A program made the position numbers and the translations under genes. Shown here in pieces: positions 9,008-16,248 of a DNA stretch of 64,000 nt. How positions within the stretch are numbered: position 1 is the first letter of the stretch; every line of letters starts with the position of its first letter. Under the pieces are notes generated by a model. The model was not told the DNA's origin. It saw only the letters and a program-made list of their open reading frames with translations, and made no database searches. The stretch lies in the NCBI GenBank assembly GCA_036705565.1, contig JAUBUY010000002.1; one strand, 5' to 3'. The stretch comes from Microcoleus sp036705565 (lineage in GTDB: Bacteria; Cyanobacteriota; Cyanobacteriia; Cyanobacteriales; Microcoleaceae).

Positions 9008-10273
9008 ATGAAATTACAGACTCGCCCCCGCACCAACAAAATCTCTAACGTTCAAATCGCGTTCATGGCGACAGAGGCGCTGTGGAATAATAAGTTGCGT
9101 ACCAGTTTAACTATGCTGGGGGTAATTATTGGGATATCTTCGGTAATTGCTATTACTTCGGTGGGACAGGGAGTACAAAAATCAACTGAAGAACAGTTAA
9201 AGGCTTTGGGTACAAATGTGCTGTTGGTTTTATCCGGCGCTTCGCGATCGGGCGGTGTCAGTCAGGGAAGCGGTTCTGCTACTACCCTGACTTGGGATGA
9301 CGCTAGGGCGATCGGCAAACAAGCTCCTGCTGTTAAGGCGATTTCGGCTTATTTGCAGCGCCAAGTGCAAGTCGTTTATGGCGGACAAAATTCATTTACT
9401 TCGATTTTGGGAACGGATTTAAACTATCCAGATGTGAAGAACATTCAACCCCAAGAAGGACGGTTTTTTAACGAGGATGAATTGAATGCTGCTGAGCCAG
9501 TAGTTGTCCTCGGTTCTAAGGTGCGGGACGAACTTTTTGGAGCCGGAGTTAATGCGCTATCCTCTGATATTCGCATTCAGGGAAACCGCTACAAGGTCAT
9601 TGGAGTGATGGAAAGCAAGGGGTCTGTAGGGGGAACCGATCAGGACGATCGAGTGTATATTCCCCTCAAAAATATGTCTTCGCGGATTGTGGGGAGAAAT
9701 TCTTTAGCGGGGATTGCAATATCGGGTTTTTGGTTGGAAACTGCCGACGAAGCGGATTTGGCGGATGCTCAATTTCAAGTGGAAAATATCATGCGCTTGC
9801 GCCACAATATTTATCCGCCACAACCGGATGATTTTAGAGTTGTAAATCAAGCTGAGATAGTTAATACTTTCAGCAATGTGATAGGTTTATTTACGGTGAT
9901 GGTGGGTTCGATCGCCGGAATTTCTTTGGTGGTTGGCGGCATCGGTATTGCTAATATTATGTTGGTGTCTGTTGTGGAACGGACTAAGGAAATCGGGATT
10001 CGCAAAGCCGTAGGCGCTACTAATGCAGCAATTCTCATTCAATTTATGGCGGAATCTATTTTAGTTTCCACGGTGGGGGGAACGGCGGGTATTGGGTTGG
10101 GAGTTGCGATCGCCTTTGGGGCCTCGACAGCATTCAAATTTCCGTTTGTGGTTTCTGTATGGTCGATCGCGGCTGGTTTTGGGCTATCCTTTACTGTAGG
10201 CTTATTGGCTGGAGTGTTACCGGCTCGGAATGCGGCTCGCTTAGATCCGATCGCAGCTTTGCGGAATGATTGA
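9008..10273 (+). CDS. MacB/FtsX-type ABC transporter permease
   Basis: 421 residues with the MacB layout: a cytoplasmic N-terminus, a first membrane helix (SLTMLGVIIGISSVIAITSV), a large periplasmic domain (about residues 60-290), and three further membrane helices in the FtsX domain. The conserved VVERTKEIGIRKAVGAT loop that contacts the ATPase is present. Unlike E. coli MacB it has no fused ATPase, and none is encoded nearby, so the nucleotide-binding subunit must come from elsewhere. It probably works with the HlyD-like adaptor upstream. The substrate (peptide, lipid or small molecule) is unknown. Confidence 0.9.
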   Translation: MKLQTRPRTNKISNVQIAFMATEALWNNKLRTSLTMLGVIIGISSVIAITSVGQGVQKSTEEQLKALGTNVLLVLSGASRSGGVSQGSGSATTLTWDDARAIGKQAPAVKAISAYLQRQVQVVYGGQNSFTSILGTDLNYPDVKNIQPQEGRFFNEDELNAAEPVVVLGSKVRDELFGAGVNALSSDIRIQGNRYKVIGVMESKGSVGGTDQDDRVYIPLKNMSSRIVGRNSLAGIAISGFWLETADEADLADAQFQVENIMRLRHNIYPPQPDDFRVVNQAEIVNTFSNVIGLFTVMVGSIAGISLVVGGIGIANIMLVSVVERTKEIGIRKAVGATNAAILIQFMAESILVSTVGGTAGIGLGVAIAFGASTAFKFPFVVSVWSIAAGFGLSFTVGLLAGVLPARNAARLDPIAALRND

Positions 10274-10773
10274 ACTTAGTGAGGTTCGCTCCAGTGAAAT
10301 TGAACACTCTTGGACGCACGAGTGCTCTGAAACCGGGTTTGATGGACGATCGGACTTCGTTGTCGGCCACAGATTCGCTAACGAGACTTAGACAAAAGTC
10401 ACGTCCAAAATGGCTGCAAACAGCGACAGGTAAAGGGTTTGAGGTTGAATTGGGTACAGTCCAGAACTGGCAAGGGTTTGGGATCTGACCAAAAATTTCT
10501 TCATGTGGTACCCGCCACGTGATTTATCTCGCGCAAATCAATCCCAAATCGAAAATCGAAAATCACTTATTGCCCCCGCATTTATCTCGCGCAAGTAAAT
10601 CTAAAATCTAAAATCTAAAATCTAAAATCGATTGACGGAGCCGAAAACTCTTTCCCTTACCTAGAGTGCGTTTCAGCTAGTTTAGGGGCTAGAAAATTTC
10701 TAAGTCCCATTAGAAATAATATACGCCAATTCAAATATAATAACAAAAACCCCTTATCCAACACGCAATTTCC
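10274..10773. other. Repeat-rich gap before the mrp operon
   Basis: No credible gene is seen. A TTG-initiated frame overlapping the stop of the permease (10270-10488) has no family features. At about 10562-10638 there is a composite repeat: a TTTATCTCGCGCAAGT motif followed by four TAAAATC heptamers and ATCGATTGA. The same composite occurs at 15280-15345 and 31148-31213. The last 100 bases before 10774 are AT-rich and probably contain the promoter of the antiporter operon. Confidence 0.6.
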
Positions 10774-11112
10774 ATGTTAGAAGCATTGGTATTGGCAACA
10801 GTATTTTGCGGATTTTTTGGTATCATCTTTAAAAAGAACCTGCTCATGAAAATCGTCTGTATGGATGTCATGAGTACAGGGGTTATCGCCTATTACGTGG
10901 TGGTGGCATCGCGAGAAGGCTTGCTGACACCAATTATTTCAAAGGGGAAAAATGTTGTCGCTTACGCCGATCCGGTTCCCCAGGCGGTGATCTTAACGGC
11001 GATCGTGATCGGCTTTTCGATTCAGGCTTTAATGCTGGTAAGTGTGATGAAGCTGGCACGAGATAATCCGACATTAGAAAGTAACGAAATCGAGATGAAT
11101 AATACCCCATGA
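10774..11112 (+). CDS. mrpC: Mrp-type Na+/H+ antiporter subunit C
   Basis: 112 residues with three membrane helices, homologous to NuoK/MrpC. It opens the seven-gene cation/proton antiporter operon running to 15134. MrpC is a small membrane subunit that links the large MrpD-type channel to the rest of the complex. Its stop overlaps the ATG of mrpD by four bases, which indicates translational coupling. ATG at 10774 is the only sensible start; the preceding AT-rich DNA may hold the promoter. The loop between helices two and three (around KGKNVVAYADPVPQA) matches the conserved region before the third helix in MrpC proteins. Confidence 0.88.
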   Translation: MLEALVLATVFCGFFGIIFKKNLLMKIVCMDVMSTGVIAYYVVVASREGLLTPIISKGKNVVAYADPVPQAVILTAIVIGFSIQALMLVSVMKLARDNPTLESNEIEMNNTP

Positions 11113-12539
11113 ATACCCTGACGCTAGCCTGGATTGGACTCCCGTTTTTTGTCGGGTTTAGTATTTATTTGATTCCGAAGTTTGCCAAGTATCTGGCAAT
11201 ATTCGGAGCGCTCGCGTCCGCTGCCTATGCGTTCCAGCTTTTTGCTATGCCGTCAGCGGTGACGCTGCAGTTACTGGATAATTTCAGTGTCACGTTGTTA
11301 GTCGATCGCTTGAGCGGCTATTTCATCTTAACCAATGCCTTAGTCACGGCAGCGGTGATTATCTACTGTTGGCCCACAGAGAAGACGGCATTTTTTTATG
11401 CACAAATTCTGATGGTACACGGCAGCCTGAATGCGGCCTTTGCCTCTAGTGACTTTATCAGTTTATATGTGGGGTTAGAGGTCAGCGGGATTGCGGCGTT
11501 TCTCTTGATTGCCTATCCTCGCACCGATCGCTCGATTTGGGTAGCTTTGCGCTATCTATTTATTAGCAACACGGCAATGCTGTTTTATCTAGTCGGTGCC
11601 GTGCTGGTTTATAAGGCAAGTAATTCGTTTAGTTTTGCCGGCTTGGGTGCAGCGCCCCCAGAGGCGACAGCTCTGATCTTTATGGCACTCTTGGTTAAGG
11701 GAGGTGTGTTTGTATCGGGGCTATGGCTACCGCTAACTCACTCGGAATCAGAAACGCCAGTGTCGGCTTTGCTGTCAGGGATTGTGGTTAAAGCGGGGGT
11801 ATATCCCCTCGTGCGGTGCGCGCTGATGGTGGAGGAGGTGGCACCCATCGTCCAAATTTTCGGAGTGGGGGCGGCGTTGATGGGCGTCTTCTATGGCCTC
11901 TTTGAAAAGGATACCAAGCGGCTGCTGGCGTTCAGCACGGTTTCGCAGTTAGGTTGGATTCTCGTAGCCCCGGAAGCGGCAGGCTTTTATGCCCTCGCCC
12001 ACGGCTTGGTCAAATCGGCGCTATTCCTGATTGCGGGCTCTTTACCCAGCCGCGACTTTAAGGTATTGCGACAAAAGCAGATTAATACTAAGCTCTGGAT
12101 TGCCTTAGTCGTGGGTAGCCTTTCGATCTCAGGCTTTCCTTTTTTGGTTGGCTTTGGGGCAAAGATGTTGACTTTGAAGAATTTGACACCCCCTTATGCG
12201 ATCGCCATGAATGTGGCAGCAGTAGGAACTGCTATCCTATTTGCTAAATTCATCTTTCTGCCCCGTGGTGGAGAAGCAAAATCAAAACCCGGTTTTTGGC
12301 CTGCAGTGTTGCTGTTGCTAGGTGGGCTGATTGCAGCCAATGCTTTTGATGTTCAGGCTTATACGCTGGAAAATATGCTTAAGGCGATAGCCATCATCGG
12401 TGTTGGTTGGTTAGCCTATTTTCTAATTTTTCAACGCACGGCAATCAAACTGCCACGTATGCTTGAACAATTCGATCATTTGGTCGGTTTTATGAGCTTG
12501 ATTTCGCTCCTACTATTCTGGATGGCATTACCACAATGA
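11109..12539 (+). CDS. mrpD: Mrp-type Na+/H+ antiporter subunit D (proton-conducting)
   Basis: A 476-residue polytopic protein of the NuoL/M/N-MrpD family with roughly 14 membrane helices. Key residues are visible: the helix-5 glutamate in LYVGLEVSG, the lysine in LLVKGGVFVSG, the HSESETPVSALLSGIVVKAG segment with its conserved lysine, and KSALFLIAGS. These form the proton path across the membrane. The stop codon overlaps the ATG of mrpE (ATGA). Only one large antiporter-type subunit is encoded in this operon; many cyanobacterial operons of this type have two. Confidence 0.9.
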   Translation: MNTLTLAWIGLPFFVGFSIYLIPKFAKYLAIFGALASAAYAFQLFAMPSAVTLQLLDNFSVTLLVDRLSGYFILTNALVTAAVIIYCWPTEKTAFFYAQILMVHGSLNAAFASSDFISLYVGLEVSGIAAFLLIAYPRTDRSIWVALRYLFISNTAMLFYLVGAVLVYKASNSFSFAGLGAAPPEATALIFMALLVKGGVFVSGLWLPLTHSESETPVSALLSGIVVKAGVYPLVRCALMVEEVAPIVQIFGVGAALMGVFYGLFEKDTKRLLAFSTVSQLGWILVAPEAAGFYALAHGLVKSALFLIAGSLPSRDFKVLRQKQINTKLWIALVVGSLSISGFPFLVGFGAKMLTLKNLTPPYAIAMNVAAVGTAILFAKFIFLPRGGEAKSKPGFWPAVLLLLGGLIAANAFDVQAYTLENMLKAIAIIGVGWLAYFLIFQRTAIKLPRMLEQFDHLVGFMSLISLLLFWMALPQ

Positions 12540-12919
12540 TTGGACAGCTAATATTAAGACTGACGATCTGGTTTCTACTTACTGCCGATTTTAGTTTGGC
12601 AAATATTGCGATCGGCATCATCATTGCTTTCCTGTTGCCGCGCAGCTACACACCCCCGGAACCTTTGAGGGAATGGTTGGGGGTGTTTGGTAAAATCTTC
12701 ATGGCGATTCCGATAGCTTATATAGAAGCTTTTGAACTCATCTTCCGTCCCCACAGACACGAAGATGTGATCATGGAAAAAGTGCCAAACCATCGATCGC
12801 CCTTGCTGATATTCCTAGATGTCTTCGTGATCACTTTTACTCCCAAGACGATTGTTGTGAAATATCACGAAGAGGGTTTTTACGAAGTACACCGAGTGCG
12901 GCGGACTTCGAGTAATTAG
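12536..12919 (+). CDS. mrpE: Mrp-type Na+/H+ antiporter subunit E
   Basis: 127 residues matching the MrpE family: two N-terminal membrane helices (FLLTADFSLANIAIGIIIAFLL is the core) followed by a cytoplasmic domain containing the ITFTPKTIVVKYHE segment typical of the family (normally seen as TPGT). The ATG overlaps the mrpD stop. It is followed by 425 bases of repeat DNA that interrupt the otherwise overlapping operon before mrpF. Confidence 0.88.
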   Translation: MIGQLILRLTIWFLLTADFSLANIAIGIIIAFLLPRSYTPPEPLREWLGVFGKIFMAIPIAYIEAFELIFRPHRHEDVIMEKVPNHRSPLLIFLDVFVITFTPKTIVVKYHEEGFYEVHRVRRTSSN

Positions 12920-13132
12920 CTGAAGTTTTTTCGGAATTATTTAACCGCAGAGAACTCAGAGAAGGCAGAGAAGGGAGAAATAAATAAGTAGAACGGCGAT
13001 AAAATAGGTAAGTATGTCCGCAGTTAGTAAAAGTGCTCTATCGCAGGGGTTACGATACTTTACATTTTCTGACATATCCGAGTTTATTTACACGCTCGAT
13101 ATTGGATAATTCTCAAGAATCTGTAGGGGCGG

Positions 13133-13181
13133 GTTCACCAATAGCTTTAAAGATTGCAGACAGGTTAAATAAACCCGCCCC
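13133..13181. repeat. GGGGCGGGTTCACC-type palindromic repeat inside the mrp operon
   Basis: This 49-bp unit starts GTAGGGGCGGGTTCACC and ends AAACCCGCCCC, so its ends pair. The same kind of unit is at 45185-45246, 45298-45358 and 58703-58763. Further along, 13190-13245 has an AACAGGCAGG..CCTGTTCCACA palindrome related to the family 2 elements, and 12944-12975 a GCAGAGAA-rich repeat. The whole 12920-13344 stretch is therefore inserted or expanded repeat DNA, with no gene. Confidence 0.7.
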
Positions 13182-13344
13182 GACCCGCGAAACAGCCCGT
13201 CAAGAACAGGCAGGAACCCTGTTCCACAATGATGGCAGAGGTCTATTAAGTTGCACTATTCTCAAGAGTTTCTTGTGGGGTGTAAGGGGTTGGGGACGCG
13301 AGCCCGCCCCAATATTAAGTAAGAAAAATCAGGAGTACACACAA

Positions 13345-13608
13345 TTGAACAACTTGAACAACTTGATTCTAATTGCGATGATTTTGGCTCTGCTCATACC
13401 CATGTATGAGGTATGGAAAGATCATGATATCTGGCAGACAATGTTGGCGTTTGCCAGTATTTCGACCAAGGCGGCAATCATCGCTCTCGTCATATCCGTC
13501 TGGCGCGATGATTGGATGATCGGTGTGGTGGCGGCGATTATCCTCAGTGTGGGTAATGCTGGCTTGATGTTGTTGGCACAAATAATCAAACGTATCAGTG
13601 AAGCATGA
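13345..13608 (+). CDS. mrpF: Mrp-type Na+/H+ antiporter subunit F
   Basis: 87 residues with three membrane helices, as expected for MrpF. The frame is open much further upstream to 13033, but that part is translated repeat DNA. The TTG at 13345 is preferred because AGGAG at 13331-13335 stands nine bases before it and the length then fits the family (about 90). An in-frame ATG at 13378 is an alternative. The stop overlaps the mrpG start by four bases. Confidence 0.8.
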   Translation: MNNLNNLILIAMILALLIPMYEVWKDHDIWQTMLAFASISTKAAIIALVISVWRDDWMIGVVAAIILSVGNAGLMLLAQIIKRISEA

Positions 13609-13892
13609 TCGTAATAGATGTATTGAGCTATACCTGCATCGGTATAGGGATTTTTTTCTGGTTTTGGGGTACTTCTTACCTACTTGGGAAGCGATCGGTT
13701 TTATATAAACTGCACAGTCTTTCGGTAGCAGATACGCTGGGTTCGATCGCGATAGTCGTCGGATTGCTGCTGCAAATACCCAGTAAATGGCCCCTGCTGA
13801 TTCTGGCGATCATTTGCTTAGCAACCTGGAACACAATGCTGGGATATGTGTTGGCCTATTGTTCCAAAACAGGGACTAACTATGAACGATAA
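13605..13892 (+). CDS. mrpG: Mrp-type Na+/H+ antiporter subunit G
   Basis: 95 residues with three membrane helices. The LYKLHSLSVADTLGSIAIVVGLLL region matches the family signature (family position: a conserved His-x-x-x-x-x-D-T-L-G) of MrpG/MnhG. It is coupled to mrpF by an ATGA overlap and overlaps the next gene by 11 bases. MrpG is a small structural subunit of the antiporter complex. Confidence 0.87.
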   Translation: MIVIDVLSYTCIGIGIFFWFWGTSYLLGKRSVLYKLHSLSVADTLGSIAIVVGLLLQIPSKWPLLILAIICLATWNTMLGYVLAYCSKTGTNYER

Positions 13893-14469
13893 TAGCTACA
13901 TTTATGTCCTCGTCGCTCTGCTACCCTTAGCTGCTGGTATGGTGGTATTTCAGGTCAATCCATACCACGCATTGCTGCTGCGGGGGGTATTGGGAGCGAT
14001 CGCCGCCTTGGTGTATACAATTCTAGGGGCGGGAGATGTGGGCTTGACCGAAGCCTTGATGGGTACTCTACTCGCGATTACACTTTATGCAGTGACGGTG
14101 CGTTCATCCTTCGTGCTGCGTCTGGGTGTAATCGAAGAGGGGACAGAGGGCGAGGCTATACCAAACGACAAAACCGCAGGTGATTTTAAGCAACTGATAG
14201 ATGACATCCGCACAGTTTTTGAGAAACGCCATATGCGCCTGGAACTCGTTCCCTATGCGAGTGCACAGGCATTGCAGCGGGCGCTGAGGGAAAAAGAAGT
14301 TCATGCAGCTTGTGCGCCACAAAGCCAATTGGAACACAGCGGCGAAGCGCAACTTTATAACACCGCAACCAGAGTTCGGCGTGTCTACGACATCATGCAA
14401 ACCGAACTTTCATCACCGGGGACAACCCTAACCTATGTAAATACACCTGACGCAGAGGACAAGCATTGA
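13882..14469 (+). CDS. DUF4040 (MrpA C-terminal-like) antiporter subunit with soluble tail
   Basis: 195 residues from the ATG at 13882; an upstream in-frame ATG at 13846 would only add sequence overlapping mrpG. The first 80 residues have three membrane helices and the GAGDVGLTEALMGTLL motif of DUF4040, the domain that forms the C-terminal part of MrpA in other bacteria (MbhD-like). Residues about 85-195 form a hydrophilic tail that I do not recognise in MrpA or MbhD. The stop overlaps the following mrpB start. The large N-terminal NuoL-like portion of MrpA is absent from this operon. Confidence 0.82.
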   Translation: MNDNSYIYVLVALLPLAAGMVVFQVNPYHALLLRGVLGAIAALVYTILGAGDVGLTEALMGTLLAITLYAVTVRSSFVLRLGVIEEGTEGEAIPNDKTAGDFKQLIDDIRTVFEKRHMRLELVPYASAQALQRALREKEVHAACAPQSQLEHSGEAQLYNTATRVRRVYDIMQTELSSPGTTLTYVNTPDAEDKH

Positions 14470-15134
14470 TGAAGTGGGTTTACTTTTTATCCGGGATAGC
14501 GCTGTTTATCAAAATGCTGCTAATCGCCAATCCCACAATGGAGTTATCGCAGCAAAGTTCGATCGTCGAATTGGTTGTTCAAGATAGTGGAGTATCCAAT
14601 GCGGTTTCCGGTATCATTTTGCGAAATCGGCTGTACGACACGATCTTTGAAGTCGTAGTATTTACGATCGCCATCTTGGGTGCAAGTTTTATGCTAGCCA
14701 ATGAACAGCCGTCCTGCGCCATATATCAGTTTACCGATCAACCATCGATTATTTTGGCGCGATTGGGAGCGACGATTGCCGCGTTGGTGGGTGTCGAACT
14801 AGCAATTCGCGGCCATTTAAGTCCAGGCGGTGGTTTTGCAGCGGGTGTAGCGGGGGGAACTGCGATCGGCTTGGTGGCGATTACCTCATCACCGCAGTGG
14901 ATGCAAGAAATCTACAAGCAGTGGCACGCCGCGACTTTGGAGAAGGTTTCGGTACTTGTTTTCATTGTATTGTCCGTTATCACTCTGTCAGGATATGAGT
15001 TACCCCACGGAGAGTTAGGCACACTTTTCAGCGGTGGCATTCTCCCCTTGCTTAATATCCTGGTTGCAGTCAAAGTCGCATTAGGATCGTGGGCGGTGCT
15101 TTTGGTGTTTATTCGCTATCGCGGATTGCTATGA
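14469..15134 (+). CDS. mrpB: MnhB-domain Na+/H+ antiporter subunit B
   Basis: 221 residues with about six membrane helices. The central LAIRGHLSPGGGFAAGVAGG segment is the MrpB/MnhB signature, containing the GHxxPGGGF motif. The N-terminal region (about residues 1-90) resembles the extra MrpA-derived segment often placed before the MnhB domain in cyanobacteria. The ATG at 14469 overlaps the previous stop (TGA); a TTG one codon earlier is also in frame. It ends the antiporter operon; a hairpin lies downstream at 15378-15413. Confidence 0.87.
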   Translation: MKWVYFLSGIALFIKMLLIANPTMELSQQSSIVELVVQDSGVSNAVSGIILRNRLYDTIFEVVVFTIAILGASFMLANEQPSCAIYQFTDQPSIILARLGATIAALVGVELAIRGHLSPGGGFAAGVAGGTAIGLVAITSSPQWMQEIYKQWHAATLEKVSVLVFIVLSVITLSGYELPHGELGTLFSGGILPLLNILVAVKVALGSWAVLLVFIRYRGLL

Positions 15135-15377
15135 AAAATGTTCCGATCTCAAATCCATTGGCATCGAAATTATTCATCTCTCTCAATCTCTGACTACGAA
15201 TTTCTTGAGGGTACAAGCCCCCGGATTTATCCGTGGAATCAATCCACAATCGAAAATCGAAAATCCTCAAGCCCCCGCATTTATCTCGCGCAAGTCAATC
15301 GAAAATCTAAAATCTAAAATCTAAAATCTAAAATCGATTGACTCTGTGTCCTCCGTCTTCTCTGCCGTTTAATCATT

Positions 15378-15413
15378 CAGCCTTATAAACGATATTTTAC
15401 GTTTATAAGGCTG
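15378..15413. other. Perfect 14-bp hairpin in the repeat-filled gap after mrpB
   Basis: CAGCCTTATAAACG (15378-15391) pairs perfectly with 15400-15413 around an 8-base loop. No T-run follows, so a terminator role is uncertain. The gap 15135-15554 also contains the TCTCGCGCAAGT plus TAAAATC heptamer composite (about 15280-15345), AAACCCGGTTTCTTT-type short repeats near 15428-15470, and a 32-bp direct repeat at 15496-15527. No gene is seen. Confidence 0.6.
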
Positions 15414-15495
15414 AGGCACGAGTAGTCAGAAACCGGGTTCTTTGCGAAATCAAAAACCCGGTTTCTTTGCTTTTGATAAGTAATTCCTGTGTACT

Positions 15496-15527
15496 CATCT
15501 GCGTTTATCTGCGTGCATCAGCGGTTA
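15496..15527. repeat. 32-bp direct repeat, left copy flanking a Uma2 gene
   Basis: The 32 bases beginning CATCTGCGTTTATCTGCGTG are identical to 16217-16248. The two copies flank the Uma2 gene 15555-16175 in direct orientation, 721 bases apart. The sequence is of a kind scattered through filamentous cyanobacterial genomes (GCGTTTATCTGCG motifs). Confidence 0.85.
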
Positions 15528-15554
15528 AAAAATCCAAATTTACGAGAGATCCGC

Positions 15555-16175
15555 TTACACTAAACCAGCTTGAAAAATCTGATTTGCTGTGAGGTTCAAA
15601 TCAGGAAAAGTTTGCGACACAATGCGATCGTTCTCTCGAAACTTGAGGACTTGATATTCACCATCAACCAAGTTACACACAGAAATTGTCGGTTGTTTGG
15701 GATTGCCAATAAAATTGCGTCCACCCAACGCAGCATAATCCACAATCCAATATTCAGGGATACCCATCTCCTCATAATCAGCATATTTCAAATAGTAATC
15801 ATCGCGCCAATTACTTGACACAACCTCAATTACCAACGGTATCGATGCACCAAAACTGAGGATAGATTGTTTTTGCCACAAAGTTTCTTGTGCCAAATTT
15901 GCGCGATTCAGCACCAACACATCGGGGAAATAACCAGAATCTTTTTCAGGAGGTCTAACTATCACTTGGTTGGGGATACTGTAGGGCAATCCCAGACGAT
16001 CGATTGCAACGGAAACTTTGATTGTAAGAAAGCCTTTAACTTCCTCATGTTCGCCTACTGGTTGTGCCATCTCAACAATATCTCCATTATGCAGTTCGTA
16101 GCGTACCGCCGAGTTTTCAGGCAGCCACTCCACAAATTCCTCGAAGTTTACGAGTTTGGGTAAAGCTTGAGTCAT
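15555..16175 (-). CDS. Uma2 family (DUF820) putative endonuclease, second copy
   Basis: 206 residues with the Uma2 pattern: a FEEFVEWLPE N-terminus, the YFPDVLVLNRANL strand, the PLVIEVVSSNWRDDYYLKYA segment with candidate catalytic Glu and Lys, and EYWIVDYAALGGRNF. It is a paralogue of the protein at 5655-6281. It is transcribed in the same direction as the methyltransferase upstream, with 50 bases between them. Both sides are bounded by identical 32-bp direct repeats. The nuclease activity is inferred from the fold. Confidence 0.85.
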   Translation of the reverse strand: MTQALPKLVNFEEFVEWLPENSAVRYELHNGDIVEMAQPVGEHEEVKGFLTIKVSVAIDRLGLPYSIPNQVIVRPPEKDSGYFPDVLVLNRANLAQETLWQKQSILSFGASIPLVIEVVSSNWRDDYYLKYADYEEMGIPEYWIVDYAALGGRNFIGNPKQPTISVCNLVDGEYQVLKFRENDRIVSQTFPDLNLTANQIFQAGLV

Positions 16176-16216
16176 AGGTTTTCAGAATTACCGATAATAG
16201 AAATTATATCTCTATC

Positions 16217-16248
16217 CATCTGCGTTTATCTGCGTGCATCAGCGGTTA
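16217..16248. repeat. 32-bp direct repeat, right copy, overlapping the methyltransferase 3' end
   Basis: Identical to 15496-15527. It supplies the last codons of the methyltransferase gene: read on the minus strand it encodes VTADARR and the stop. The true C-terminus of the methyltransferase may therefore have been replaced when the repeat or the neighbouring Uma2 gene arrived. Confidence 0.8.

Noticed and set aside
10270..10488. 72-residue TTG-initiated frame overlapping the permease stop
   Set aside because: No ribosome-binding site, no recognisable motif, low-complexity surroundings; treated as intergenic.
13033..13344. Upstream extension of the mrpF frame to 191 residues
   Set aside because: The extra 104 codons are translated palindromic repeat DNA; a ribosome-binding site supports TTG at 13345.
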